64,000 nucleotides of DNA from contig JAGYXB010001414.1 in assembly GCA_022495005.1 (NCBI GenBank), positions 1,240,001-1,304,000 of the forward strand, in the 5' to 3' direction. Every line of letters begins with the position of its first letter. Within the stretch, counting starts at the first letter, position 1. This DNA is from Rhyacophila brunnea (Eukaryota > Arthropoda > Insecta > Trichoptera > Rhyacophilidae). Of this stretch, positions 32,346-45,127 are shown piece by piece. The position numbers and the translations under genes were made by a program. The notes under the pieces were generated by a model. The model worked only from the letters and a program-made list of their open reading frames with translations. It searched no databases and was not told the DNA's origin.

Positions 32346-34500
32346 GAGTAGGTTCATTTAATTTACAAATGGTTGTCATTCATAATTACTTTTATGTAAT
32401 CCTGTTATGTTGCTTATTCCACAAATGCACAAAGCGATTCAATTAAGAATTTTGTACCATTTTTTAAATGTTGGAAAGCGTTGAGAGAGAGCGGTATAGC
32501 TGACATGACCGTCTCTACGGAACGACTCATTTATCAGAGTGAAGGAATTTCGAGATGCTTCAAGCGATTCTAGCATCTATAGCAGTATACAACAAAGCAC
32601 AATATTGGTAAGCAGCGGACGCCAGCATTCCCCTTGAATAATAGTCGAGAGTTTGGTCGCGATGTGAATGTAAATAAATGAATGCCCCCGGCCGGCGAAC
32701 GACTCGGTTTGTTTCGTGTGTCTCATTTCACAATAGCTGAGGTATGAATGTCGATATGACATTATTTTCCAGTACAAGAGTGATTGTTTAATTTAATGCC
32801 TTTCCAACTTGATTGTTAATTTTAATAATATGCACCATCGATGTTTTTGTTTTTAATACAAGTAAATTATTTAGTCAAGACTAAAAATAAATCAATTTTT
32901 GAACATTTTTAATATTATGTATTTTTCAACACTTAATTCAGTATGATCAAATTTTGCACATCTTTTACCAATGTCCTGATATAAGTATTATATAATACCT
33001 ACTTATAAATAAATTTTCTGCCTACAGCTATCGATTTATTAAGACTTATTAAAATATGACTGAGTTGTCGAAAGTAACGGTTTAAGATAGGTAGAGGCCG
33101 CGTTGATAGAATCACTTGGTGAGACTTCTTATAGTAGGAATTAAACGAATTAACTTTGTTTGTGTTATGTCTTATTTGAACGAATTTCATGAAAAGTTTG
33201 GGGTCACCATATAAAAAAAAAATGCCTATATTAAAAATAGAGAACTTACTATAGCTGTTCTGCACAGATTTATTGCAATCGAAAACAACTGATTTTAATA
33301 AAAATATGATCTGTTTCAAGTTTTTGTAGCTTTAAATCGGCGCCATTTGCACGGAAAACCGGTACTAGACACAGAGATTCACAATATTGCTTAATAAACA
33401 TGCTCTGTTTATACATTTGGTATGTACCTAGATATTAAAAAATAACTAAGATTAATACTACTATACTTAGTTATAAGATGAGTTGATGGACGGACACTGA
33501 AATTATTATACTTATACTTATAGATACCCACCTACATATTGTTCGACTTTATATATTGACATCTACGTTATGGCGCTGTATGCGATGACAACGTTGTGGG
33601 ATTTTTACATGCTGGCGGTATTGCAATGGTTTTAGTTCCAGAAATGGCGCCAGTGATGTGTACGTCTCGATATAGAAGTCGAAGTCGAGGTAGGTACCTA
33701 CTGAATAAATCATAGATAACTGAAAATACCAACCCAATAATATGAACAAATTTAATATTACTTAATTAATTAAGTGCCCATGTAGGGTATTCTATTTTAT
33801 TCTGCAACGTTAAATGCCCTGTTTTTACGTTATTTTCAGTTTTCATATTATGTTTATTCTTTCAAAATTTAGGCGATGTGTGATCATTAATAATTTAGAT
33901 TAGAGCTCTCCCAACATTGCTTGTAGTATAACCTTTGAAATGCATTATTTATTTCAGTTGCCGCTCAACTTTTTGTAACTAATCGATCGATATGTTGAAT
34001 AAATACAGAAAGTAAAAAAAATGTTTTTTCTTATGTTCGTTACAACCCTCTTACAATGACGTCACGGGCTCAAAGGATAAGGGTGCCGTGCGCAGAGGGG
34101 TTAGGTGGCAAGACTCCCATTCATGCCCTAATAGAAAATCACGTCATAGGAATACGCCAGCTCATCAGAATACTTGCGTATTCTATTTTCCACTGTAAGT
34201 AAAAGTAAACCTACCTACCAAATAATTTACTTATTGAATTTTGCAAACACATTTTTTGCAAGGTTGATATTTTCTAAAAACACTATTTTATGAAATATCA
34301 ACCTTTATTTGGTATCTATGTAGGTAGTACTTATACCACTCAGTACTAAATTAGTGACACACTTTAATAATTATAATATTATTTAGGTTTTGTTATTAAA
34401 AGAAAACTTTACACCAACAATAATTGTGAGCGTTTCCTTAATCATAACTAAATCAGTAGGATCTTTTTTGATTGGTAGGTAATTACGACAATATCTCTTG
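32346..34500. other. No gene; one possible LINE linker scrap
   Basis: Mostly featureless AT-rich DNA. On the minus strand about 33150-33250 encodes GDPKLFMKFVQIRHNTNKV, reminiscent of the DPK.FW.F......S linker between endonuclease and RT in Jockey-like LINEs. This is weak. Small inverted repeat agaatacttgcgtattct near 34172. Confidence 0.35.
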
Positions 34501-34800
34501 TAATATATGTACTGCATAAGTATAAATAAGAAGGAGAATCTACGAATCCTCACTCAAATCATTGAGTCCGTCACGAGACGTACCTACTACTATTGTCACG
34601 ACTTCTTCATTCGACATAGTACCTACATCTGTTATTCCACACGATTTTTTTTCAGTTCATTAATAGAATTATTCTCGTAGTCATATCGGTCTCACCAGAA
34701 CATCATCCGAGATTATAATCTCACGTTATCACCTTATTATTGTATTCCGTGTATTCTTGTATCAACCAATAAACTCTCATCTCAACAAACAAGCAACAAC
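34500..34800 (+). repeat. LTR-like sequence (possible solo LTR)
   Basis: A TATA-like box tataaataag at 34521 is followed about 245 bp later by a polyadenylation signal AATAAA at 34768 and a CA-rich region. This layout is typical of U3-R-U5. No flanking partner LTR, primer-binding site or target duplication could be identified, so this remains tentative. Confidence 0.3.
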
Positions 34801-35699
34801 GACCTTCTATCACCTCCACATCATCATACCTTCAAAGGTAGTTTAATATTCAAGTAGTTATAGCGTTCACCTCGCATGCGATATATTAATTTGTATTCGA
34901 ATCAGACGGTTCCAAGATTTTCACAAGGATATTTTAACTAACACCTAGGTAGGTATATTTTTAAGGCCGTTACCAAATTTTTCTAATAAGTATCTACCTA
35001 TTCCTATATCAAGCTCTTGGCAGCCTGACTGCAGCGACGTAGCTAGAAGACAGCATATCATATTTGCAGATAGTAGCAACAAATTATTGAGAAGAGTTTC
35101 TTCAAGAGATTCAGCTGCACTACAGTAGCGTATTCAACTACGTTGAAGTGATCAGACCTGCCTGCAGGCAAGTGATGGTATTATTGGTTCAACAGAATAA
35201 TTTTCTGCCCTAAGCTTAAATTTAAAATATATTTTCTATATCGACTTCCAATACTTATAGTTTTTTTTTCGATTTTTGCCCAACATAAATCTAAGAATAG
35301 CTCATATTATACCTACATAACAACCTGGCGTGTGGAGTGTACAAGGAAGACATTATTAATTTATTTACAAATTACTTATTAATAGTGCTATCTATACTTA
35401 TGATACATATATATTAATATTTCACTCTTATTTTGGCAATATAAAAACGATTCCACTTTACAGTTTTGGTTCACGATCGAAAAATCGGTGAAATCGTAGC
35501 CATGGCGTCGTTTTGGTTCTAGAATAGTAAAGTTCTTTAATCGTAATTTTGCAATCATAAATTAGTGCTGGAATATCACATTGGTTAGGTACCTACACAA
35601 TCTATGTTTTAGATTCAGCAGTCAAATTGCTTTAATTCACCCATGTTTACATCTTTGAACAATTTCATTTGAAGTTCCTTTATCTGAGCCCATTATATT
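34801..35699. other. No gene recognised
   Basis: No coding, RNA or TIR signature detected. Confidence 0.45.
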
Positions 35700-35955
35700 A
35701 TATAAAGTGTCAGCTTTTGAAGTCGTGAGTAGTTGGGTCGAATCCTGGGACTGGCGAATGCACATTATTTCTCAATGTGTCGTGTGTTTGAAAGCAAAGC
35801 ATGAACCAAATGTCCAAATATATTGAGCAAGTAATGGTTAGCATTCATTTCTTGTTAATAATCTGTTAAAAAAAACTTCTTCGGGAAGCAGCCAAGATTC
35901 ACATCGGATTGTAGTGTCAATGACAAAAAATATCGTCTTCTTGGTAAATGGTATA
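35700..35955 (+). repeat. tRNA-derived SINE, older subfamily
   Basis: A B-box-like gggtcgaatcctggga at 35732 precedes a body ending in gccaagattcacatcggatt and gtgtcaatgacaaaaaa, shared with the SINE at 24236. The A box is not evident. Confidence 0.55.
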
Positions 35956-37020
35956 ATACTCGTTTTATAGTAAGTACCTATACGTTTTATAACTTTGCAC
36001 TTTTTACTACACTAATACGCCTCGTTGCCTGATTACCTCGCATACAATTATTAGATAAAATGATATTTATTCTACTTTTTTAATACGAATGTAAACTCCA
36101 TATTATTTTGTATAAATTAACTAACGTGTTCGGCAAATTGAAAAAAAACTTTTTTACGACGTGTCTTCAAAATAATTCTAATTTTCCCATACGGTTAACG
36201 TTAAATTTTCCAGATTCCCCTCATTCCGTTCAAGGTGATCCCACGTGGCAAGTACTTTATAGTATTAATAAAATACGAGAGTTGTCAGTACGCATGCCCG
36301 AGATTGGCCTCCTGCGATTCATTCGGTTCGCCGTTTATCGACCGGCGCGGGCGTGTGGTCCCACTCTCAATCTACATAGCGCCGTCTCTTTTTCTCTCGA
36401 ACTTATCCACGGCGTGTTTTGAATAGTCAGTAGACTTTGTCCAGTGTCGTCTTTCATGAATGAGCGCTGCTATTATTTTTATAATATCAACATTACACAG
36501 AAAAAAATACGACACAAACTGGATACAATGAACTGTCAACACATTGATGACCAGAGACGTTTTAATTTATTGTATTAAAGAAAAAATCGTATTGCCAATG
36601 TTAAATAAGGATTTAATAAGAGCTATCTTTTTATCGTAGCGCTCAATTGAAGTATGTCGTTGTATTTACCACGGTGTTCGTATGCTCGCCTGATACAAAG
36701 CTGGCTCCACTTTTGTGGCTTCCATTCTCTCCTAACTACTTACTAACCGTGGTATTTTTCAAATGGTGGATAATAAAACCGAGGAAATTAACAGTCTGTT
36801 ATGAGTTTTATGACATACGCAAATTCAACCAAAATATTGGCTGTCCTTGGATTTATTTCAAGGTTGTTTGGAAGCGCTTAGTCTTTCTCACTTTTTTGTT
36901 TTTCAAAATCCAGGGAACAAAAACATAATGTGTGACAGTTCCGTTCGTTAGATACCTTTTGGGTGTGGTTGTAAAAGAGTACGATTTTCGAGTGCTGAGT
37001 AGGTACCTAATATGGAATAG
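35956..37020. promoter_or_regulatory. No gene; CpG-rich promoter-like patch at 36270-36440
   Basis: The patch contains over ten CpGs in about 150 bp (cggttcgccgtttatcgacc, ggcgcgggcg), unlike its surroundings, with initiator-like tcagta words at 36286 and 36427. Overlapping open frames are in several phases and look composition-driven. No downstream gene is visible. The rest of the interval has nothing recognised. Confidence 0.2.
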
Positions 37021-37379
37021 GTAAACGGCAAATAATTTTCAACAATAGGTGGGACGAAATTTCGTATTCGTCACCAATCACCGAGCGGCATTCGAGGTGA
37101 GAGCACGTCGATTTTTTTTTGTGATGTCGTAAGAATAGGTATTATTATTCTTATATCGTGGAAAGATGACTAAAAAATGTTATCCTGGACTCGAAAAAGA
37201 AAACGTGTCAATGAATATATTATTATTATTATTACTTACTAATATAATAAACATAACACTATTATAGATAGACGCATGTTGAATTTTTATGACAAATTAT
37301 GTTTCGTTCGGCACGCGTCATTAGCACAATCCGCGCATCGTAGATATAGTTATGATCTTTTTAGACCATGCCTCAGCTG
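37021..37379 (+). repeat. G2, copy of repeat family G
   Basis: Aligns with G1 (acggcaaataattttcaac, ggaaagatgactaaaaa, gacgcatgttgaat, ttagaccatgcctcagctg). Lacks the palindrome present in G1; that position reads as a simple tattattatt stretch. Confidence 0.7.
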
Positions 37380-37639
37380 CGGTGTAATAGCCTTAAATAA
37401 TATGTTATTTAAAATTTTGTTTGTATGTTTCATAGCTAATAGGAAGGTAGGTAGGTATCTACACACTAAAGCTACACAAACAACGCATTATTTTTATCTC
37501 GATGCTATACGGCTATCTTTGCCCCCGAAATGCTCACGGTGAACTGCGCGACGGCGAAATGTAATAATATCTACAAATTTTCGGACACGATATCCATTAT
37601 CGGATATCGATGATGATTTTGAGTATTTTGACTTATATT
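37380..37639. other. No gene recognised
   Basis: Short spacer; no signature. Confidence 0.4.
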
Positions 37640-37800
37640 TTACTTTTCTATCACTCGGACTCTTCAACCACGACGTACTTTTCTACCAAAGTCTCGTTTA
37701 CCGGAAAGTTACCTTTGAACCTTGAACGATAAGTTGCAGCAGTTTATACCCTTCGCGATGCCGCATGATGTGGCCAAGTAGGTTATGCTAACTTTTTGGT
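37640..37800 (-). pseudogene. LINE ORF2 extreme C-terminal fragment
   Basis: Minus strand reads YLATSCG in one frame and LGHIMRHREGYKLLQLIVQG in the next, then a frameshifted STSWLKSPSDR. The pattern YLGH..R...Y.LLQLI.QGK.....GR...SWL is the C-terminal signature of the LINE group whose earlier regions occur at 1140-1325 and 19600-19805. Confidence 0.6.
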
Positions 37801-38379
37801 TGTGACTTTATCCTTCCAGCTGACACCTACCTATGTAGCAGGCATCAGTAGACGGACATTTCGAAAGCTTAGAGAGTGTTGTTTCATCATTTCGAAAATA
37901 CAACTAATCACATTCTAATTTCCATGGTGTAGGACGTGGCTACCCGCTAGGTACCTATCTGTATACTACCTACCTATATTCCTCGACATCGGAAGGCAGT
38001 CGATCAACTCGGCGTGTTGCTTCTCAGTGGTATGGTTACAGTCAGTGGCGAAGGATTCCTGTTGAAAGAAGGTAGGCTGTGGAATGTGGTAGGTGTGTAA
38101 TTTAAGGACAGCCATATTTACGAACTTTAATTTGAATTTTGTTTCATCTTCAGTGTTTTACTTTACTTTTACTAGGTACCTACCTACACGTTTCACAAAA
38201 AATAGATAACATGCACTAAATTAGATTTACTAAAAAAATGATGCTTAATGAGGTTTCGAATTTTCACTTGAAAATTTTACAGCCTCATTAGTTGGCCTTC
38301 TTATCCATAGGCCACTAGAACTGAGTTCACTGTGCATACAATAACATAATATGTAGGTACCTAAGTAGTAAGGTACCTA
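37801..38379. other. No gene recognised
   Basis: AT-rich with GGTA tracts at 37945-37980 and 38170-38190. Confidence 0.45.
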
Positions 38380-38827
38380 CATGGCCCCCACATCTTTAAG
38401 CGGGCCCTCAGGCTAGGTTTTTTAGCGGCCCCCCTACATATCGCTATGGTTAAAGGCAGTGTGACGCTCTACAGTGGTATTTTGTAAATGGTGTTTACCT
38501 AAGTTAAAAAAAAAATAAGAGTAGGTATTTAGTGTATCTATTATTAGCGATTTTTGTATTTTTAATGCATTATCTTGAATTGTGGAGTTGTCGAGCATCA
38601 ACACACAATAATCAAAAATTATACCGCACCGTCACGTAATTATTTGAAAAATTTATTGGTCAAGAAGTAAAGTAGCGCTAAGAAAGTAGACTTTTTCTAT
38701 CAGAGCAAATTTGTGATGTACCTACCTATGTTTATCTCAGTTATCTGGTCTACCCGCCACGCCAGGCCCTTCTTGATCCCGGCCCCCCAGGCTAGACCCC
38801 TTTCAGCCCCCCCTTGTGGGGGCCACG
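38380..38827 (+). mobile_element. A6, family A MITE, eroded ends
   Basis: Starts catggcccccacatcttta, ends tgtgggggccacg (terminal catg has become cacg). Flanks ggtaccta and agtaacta match at 6 of 8. An internal acctacct insertion lies at about 38717-38726, compared with the other copies. Confidence 0.88.
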
Positions 38828-40135
38828 AGTAACTACCTATAAACAATAAAGTAAGCCAAAGGTAGGTGGTAGGCGCTGTCTTTTGAATTTGGAAGCATGA
38901 GTCGTTTCATAGAATGAAGCAGACAATGATGAGATCTCAAGGACAAAATAAATAACATAACGTCCTACTGCGAAAGAGAGCAACCTTGACGTGTTGGACA
39001 TTTTTAGTGCAAAGAGTAACTATTTGTGGTAAGTACCTATACTTTGAACCCGCATTATAGGTAAGTAGGTATAGTTAGGTAAGTCATCTCTACCTTTATT
39101 TATACCTACCTACGTCATTATTATTTAAGACAAGAATATCATTACAGCTTCTCTTAAAGCTAGCGGCACCGCTTTTAAATAGTCTCTATGTTAAAAAAAT
39201 CAAATCATATTAATTCAGTCTAACCAAAAATCACGTGATTCCTTGAATGGGACACGCATAGTGACTATGATTGGAGTCCCATTCAAGGGCCACTGTCTCA
39301 CTCACGGATTATACATATTCTAATATGGATGGAAACTGTTAATTTCCAAAATGTAAAATAAGCTAATATTTACTACATAGGTATGGCATCTAAACAAAAG
39401 AATAGGATGACAGAAGTTTGTAGGTAGGTACCTATATGAACCAAACATGTTCATTGAATCAGGAGAAAATTCTTTCTACATACTTACTTATTGAAAGACA
39501 GCAGAAAATATAATATCATGATTAGGTACCGTTTACACAAGGTATCTGGCCGTTCAATTTATTAAAGCCAACAGTATTCCTGGTTCGAGAGAGTGCATTA
39601 AAATATTAAATAGGCAATAAATCCGGTATCCATTAGCTGAAAGGCTTTTTAACTAAAAACCTCTTTTAGATCTGCACACCGTTATTGCTGTTTGTTTGTT
39701 TTTTCTGGTTATCACATGTACCTACAAACTGTTGATGAATATTAGTCGACTTTTTTAATTGAAAAAGATAAAGTACGTACCTACCTACCTACGACGTATA
39801 CTAGCTATAAATAAATTTGATATGATGGAAATTTATTGACAAAATACCGTAACCATATTAAGTTAATTCCAATTCACTTTGAAGAGTTATGAAGACTTCA
39901 TGTAACCGACAACCTTTTCCTCTCTCCTACATAATAGGTACATATACCTACCTATAAGTATGGATTCTTCAACAGTATCCTTACAATCAGGAGTCACCGC
40001 CCGTCACTGATAACTACCTCCCTATAAATATGATTGTTTTCTTACAGCATCTCTACAAATAAAAACACTGCTCGCCAATGGTTTCCAAGTAGCTACTAGG
40101 TAGCTGCCCAATGAATACAGATACATATAGGTACT
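38828..40135. other. No gene; small hairpin at 39241-39288
   Basis: A perfect 13-bp inverted pair ccttgaatgggac / gtcccattcaagg is separated by 22 bp. Otherwise nothing recognised. TACC/GGTA tracts are frequent. Confidence 0.5.
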
Positions 40136-40530
40136 CGTGAAAGCCAGTGCCATGGACCAAAAGTCAGTAGCCAGATTCGCTTTATATTTTATGACGTTCA
40201 GACCAAACAACACAAAGCGCGCGAGTCTCCTCAAATATTAGGGACCAATATCTATTGAATGTGTAGGACGTAGGTAGGTACCTAGGTATTTCGTTTACAT
40301 GACAAACTTTAATGAACATTAAGATATAGATGTAGGCAGTACCCACTTACCTAGGAACAATTGAAAATAACATATTCTTTAATTAATACCTACATGTTTA
40401 AGTTTATCCCATATTTTTCCACAATCGAGAGATTTTAAATCTTGTTACAGCTCACGTACCTACAAGGCAACCCGCTTCCCACTATTTCTGTGTTCTCTCG
40501 TTGGTAATGAAGAGTGACCGCAGGATGGCT
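40136..40530. repeat. P-O repeat unit, uninterrupted copy
   Basis: P (gtgaaagccagtgcc ... cctcaaatattagggaccaa) and O (acatgtttaagtttatccc ... tttctgtgttctctcgttgg) match the split copy at 31681-32345. No coding content. Confidence 0.5.
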
Positions 40531-40660
40531 ACTATTTTTTTCTATAGAACAATAATTATTGAATAGATTTGTGTTCCCTGATTTCTTCAATAATACTTCA
40601 GTAAGTAGGTACCTAATAATCAGTAAGACCTACAAATTATGTAGGTAGATAGGTATGTAA

Positions 40661-40796
40661 GAGGAAGGAGAGATTCTTTTGGCAAAATAAGCCACGACGA
40701 AATCACTTTGGAATGGTGTTAGTGTCGATTGAAAGTATCGATACCAACACCTAAATGAGCCTACACTGCTACAAGAATCTGACACCATTCTACCGG
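40661..40796 (+). repeat. H1, short interspersed repeat H
   Basis: Shared words: gattcttttggca, acgacgaaatcactttg, ggtgttagtg, aacacctaaatgag, cctacactgc, acaagaatctgacaccattc. Other copies: 49459, 55411, 55581 (reverse), 57591, and part at 56178. Confidence 0.75.
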
Positions 40797-42935
40797 CTTA
40801 CGTAGGACCTAGGTATAGGTACTTATGAATTTCCCACATATGAATAAAAATTATATCTACCTATCGGCTACCAGCTAGTTAATTGACAGAGTCATAATGT
40901 ACATATTTTAAACTAGACTCTAATAGTCTAATTCTAATCGCACAGTTAATTTGAGAAATAGGTAGGTAACTATTTTAATTAGGTAGGTACATACAGGAGA
41001 TGAAATATGTATCTACCTACCTAGGCATAGGTACCTACTAAGTAGTTCTTAATAATAAAAAAATGAATAAACTGTCAAAATCGATTTTAACCATAGATGC
41101 CACTCATGGCCTATCAACTAATAATTTATTTAAATAAGTGAACCATTTAAACATAATCACTCAAATTAGTCTACCTACTTGTAGATATAGGAATTAGTTA
41201 AAATACTTACGTATCAATATCAGGAAGCGTGTAGCAACTTTACTGCTGCAAGATGCAAGCAGGAGCAAAATGCAGTGCGGGTTACGCTGTTTAACTGCAT
41301 CGCTGCATCAACCCAGTTGCCGTTGGACGTAAGTACCTGGCTCGTTCTGAAATTAGTAACTAAAGTTTTGTTAGCTAGTCGAGCACAGCTTTTCCACTGA
41401 CTGCATAGCAGAGACCATAGGCGAATCATACTATCTGGATAAAAAAGAAACAAGTAGATAGGTAGATAGATATTGTCAATATAATTGAAGGGTAAAATAT
41501 TCCTACGTAATCAGGTAGGTACCTATATGTTTCTGGCGCATTTACTTTACATACCATAGGTACCTACTTTCATCATCCGACCCTCTGGATAATATGTATA
41601 TAATCCTTGGCGCAGTAATTAGGTACCTAATAGGTGTGATTATACCTATCGGTTGAGGGAATCGCAATTACTCAAGATACTAAGCTGACAGTGCCTCCAT
41701 AAGCGTACGATATTCATAGTGAATAGTACCGTGGATGGAGATGGGTGCGAAGTGGGTAGGTAGGGACTTAGGTACACTGAGGACACCATTTTTCTTTTGA
41801 TACTAGAATGTCGTCTTGAGGATCGCTAAAGTTTGGCGGAAATGAGAAAAGAAGCGGAGAAAAATTACGAACAAAAATATCCTACTTCATCGCGACCAAT
41901 CTCTTAAAAGTCTAAAATATAAGAAACAAAACCTATTGAGGTTATAATTAATAATACCTACCTACTACTAATTACTAATGCTCTTTAATCTGTTTTCTAA
42001 TTACGTAAGTAGGTATAAAATGCAATGTAGGTATACAATTTGTTCCGGTCTGTTATCTCTACAGTATGGCTTTTATCGTGTGATAATATTGCGGGGCTAA
42101 TTCGAATAAAGGCCCGTCCCTTTTTCAATCAAAATACAAGAAAATGTGTGCTTAATTCAAAACGACTGAAATATACCAATGTATTTAACCACACAGCACA
42201 TGATTAATCGAATAATTCCAAGAAGTTATATATTGTGTTTGTTGATGATTCAAAACAAAATGGACATTTTTATGCCATTCGATTTTCCCTCTAAAATTTG
42301 AACGGCCGGATTGCGCTGAACGCCAGTCGACCAATGAGAGCGAAGCTAGGGTGTCGAGAAGCGCGGGTAACGCTGAATGGTCATAGCGAATGCTGTTCTC
42401 AGAAAAATAACTTTTGGCGGGCTATGAAAATATTACATAAGTAAAGGGAAATAATTAAGTAAGACGTCATGTTTTGATATTTGAATGTAGAACAAAGATA
42501 TATTATTATATAGGTAACTAATACTGTTGGATAATAACACAATATTTAAATTTCTACAAGCAATGCCCAAATTATGGAATTAGTCGCCATTCTTGAGTCT
42601 AAAGTTTTAACTGTGTCGAAACTTTAATTGTATTTAATTGTATCGAAGTTAAGTAGTTTGGCTTAAGTTTGACTACCTTAACGGTAGTACCTAACCGGGT
42701 GTGTAGGTTACACATTATTAGAATATCAAATATGTATCATCGGATAGGCAAACCGATAAAAGCTTATAACGCGTCTTGTGAACATTCACGATTCTCTTTT
42801 ATGACGTTGTGTAAGGCAGTAGGTATAACGAACATGACAAAAACAAATTCAGTGTGTTCACAACAAGTCATAAAAAAAACTTAAATAAAAATACCTAGGT
42901 AGGTACAGGGTAGCACACCGAGTGAACTATGTACC
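40797..42935. other. No gene recognised
   Basis: Open frames (41220-41453 minus, 42669-42884 plus) lack recognisable domains. GTAGGTAC tracts dominate 40950-41050 and 41510-41640. A slightly GC-richer bit occurs near 42300-42370. Confidence 0.45.
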
Positions 42936-43020
42936 TAGTTCTTCTTCTTATTGTGCCATCCTCTACCGGAGGTCGGCCACCATTAAGACCGACCGTGTGC
43001 CTACCACATTCTATGACTTC
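42936..43020 (-). repeat. LINE 3' end
   Basis: Reverse-complemented: ggtcggtcttaatggtggcc, gacctccggtagaggatggc, acaataagaagaag. The run gacctcc.gtagg..atggcac followed by a short A/G-rich repeat is the familiar end of an insect non-LTR element, recognised from memory. Confidence 0.45.
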
Positions 43021-43125
43021 TAGGTGACTATCAATAAAATAATCGTTATTGACCTGCTGGCCTTCATGATCTAAGATAGGTAGGTATCTAGAGGGATCAT
43101 TCGTGATGGACTTAGTAGGTAGGTA

Positions 43126-44427
43126 CGAGGGTGGGTCAATAAGTCCTTAGAAAAGCCGACAAGTGGCGCGACTAGTACTGTAAGCGGTTTGTTTTCATGC
43201 AGCGGCACTACCGATTCAGTATGCTGCGAAGTTTCAATCAGATTGGTCGGGTTGTTGTGTGTTTCTCGTACATTTAAAAAAAAAATTTGCTTGTGGAAAA
43301 TGGAAAAATGGAAAATGGAGAAAATTGAGTTTAGAGCTGTTATTAAACATTTTAATATAAAAGGGTTAAGAGCAAAGGAAATAAAAAATGAGTTGGATTT
43401 AGTTCACGGCATATCTGCTCCTTCACTTGCAACTATTTATAACTGGTTAAATGAATTTAAACGTGGTCGTACATCAACAAAGGATGAACCACGCTCAGGA
43501 CGTCCTGTAGAGGTGACTACACCAGAAATGATCAATAAAATCCACGATATGGTGTTAAGTGACCGAAGATTAAAGTTGAGTGAGATAATTGAGGTTACAG
43601 GGATCTCAAAAGGTAGCGTCATTTCTATTTTACATGACAAATTGGGCATGAAAAATATTTCTGCAAGATGGGTGCCGCGTTTGCTCACAGTCGACAATAA
43701 ACGCAATAGGGTGGTGGCCTCTAAAGCCCTGTTGTCGCTCATGCAACGCAATCCGGATGAATTTTTTCGTCGCTTTGTGACTGTAGATGAAACATGGATA
43801 CACCACTATACTCCCGAGACGAAAGAACAGTCAAAGCAGTGGATTGCGAAAGGCGAACCATGTCCAAAGAAGGCGAAACCGTAAAATCAGCTGGTAAGGT
43901 TATGGCTACTGTATTTTGGGATGCACGTGGAATTATTTTCGTTGACTATTTGGAAAAAGGAAAAACAATAACAGGGGATTATTATGCATCTTTATTGGAC
44001 CAGCTAAAAAACAAAATTGAAGAAAAACGGCCTCATTTAAACAGGAAAAAAATCCTCTTTCATCAGGACAATGCCCGTGTTCACACATGTTTACGATCAA
44101 TGGCTAAAATTGAAGAATTGAAGTTCGAATTGGTCGACCACCCACCGTATTCGCCAGATTTAGCCCCCAGTGACTTTTTCCTTTTCCCAAACTTAAAAAA
44201 ATGGCTAAGTGGACAACGTTTTTTTTCAAATGAAGAAGTCATCGATCGGACAAATGCTTATTTTGAGGACCTTCCGAAAACTTATTTTTCTGACGGTTTA
44301 AAAAAAATTGAGAAACGTCTAACCAAGTGTATTGAGCTCCAAGGAGATTATGTTGAGAAATAAAAAAAAATACAAAAATAAAAACTGTTTTAATGCTTTT
44401 TTCTAAGGAATTATTGACCCACCCTCG
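43126..44427 (+). mobile_element. Mariner copy 2 (irritans-like)
   Basis: TIRs cgagggtgggtcaataag on both ends, TA flanks at 43124-43125 and 44428-44429. The flanking sequence on both sides is a GGTA array, so it landed at a TA within that repeat. 1302 bp, nearly identical to copy 1. Confidence 0.97.
43315..44363 (+). pseudogene. Mariner transposase broken by one 1-bp deletion
   Basis: ATG at 43315 (MEKIEFRAVIKHFNIKG). The frame runs through the HTH region and VTVDETWIHHYTPE (first Asp). It shifts at about 43873, where an A run is one base shorter than in copy 1, and resumes in the next frame through LFHQDNARVHTC (second Asp) and YSPDLAPSDFFLF (third Asp, DD34D spacing) to the stop at 44361-44363. 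Apart from this single deletion no stop or frameshift is visible. The full-length family protein is about 348 residues. Similarity to irritans-subfamily mariners such as Hsmar2 is from memory. Confidence 0.95.
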
Positions 44428-44429
44428 TA

Positions 44430-45127
44430 GGTAGGTAGCTGGTAGGTACCTACCTACCTAAGGTATCCGGTGAGGATCCTAGTCACATTCGAGAATTCTC
44501 TTCACACCAGCTGTCTTGTAAGTAGGTACCTAAGGTATCTACCTACATATATTTTATTAGACACAATGTGGTGACCTACACAGTAGAGCAGTGGTATTAA
44601 AAGTGTGCGTAGCGGCACCGTGATAGAATACCGGGTGAGTCGCAGCGCTGTTCGAAAAACTTTAAGATCTAACAAAGGCTCTCGATGTTTATTTTGGAAC
44701 GATTTTTCATTGTAATGAGAGATAAACATACTAAACTTTTGACATTTAGGTACGATGTTAGTTTGAACAGATTGTTTTTTGATATCTACTGAACAATTTT
44801 ATTTTTCAAGTTAGTCCACTTTTAAGGTCCACATAGGTAATTACATTTTTTTGGAGGATTATTGTGCACCCATTATTTTTAGATTCCTATAGACATCATA
44901 GATCTTGCGCACATGTACCTACTCGACGTTCTTCCATTACAATACGATGGATTTTTCAATAACGTTCTCAATGATGACCTAAATTGGGTGTCAGGAGCGC
45001 GATTTCTCTTCCCTGTTAGTAGGTACCTAGGTACCTACACCGACCTAAGTAGGTACCAATAAGTAGGTACGGCCTTTTTTAATCTCATAAGTAATAGGTT
45101 AAATGCTGGCGCAGCCTACGTGAACTT
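44430..45127. other. No gene; hAT terminal fragment at 44589
   Basis: At 44589 a hAT-like start cagtggtattaaaagtgtgc is followed by ggcaccgtgatag and gagtcgcagcgctgttcg, about 100 bp resembling hAT terminal sequence. No opposite end found. The rest is AT-rich with GGTA tracts. Confidence 0.4.

Noticed and set aside
36108..36422. 104-codon plus ORF as a host gene
   Set aside because: It overlaps another open frame in a CpG-rich patch, with no known motif or splice structure; composition explains it.
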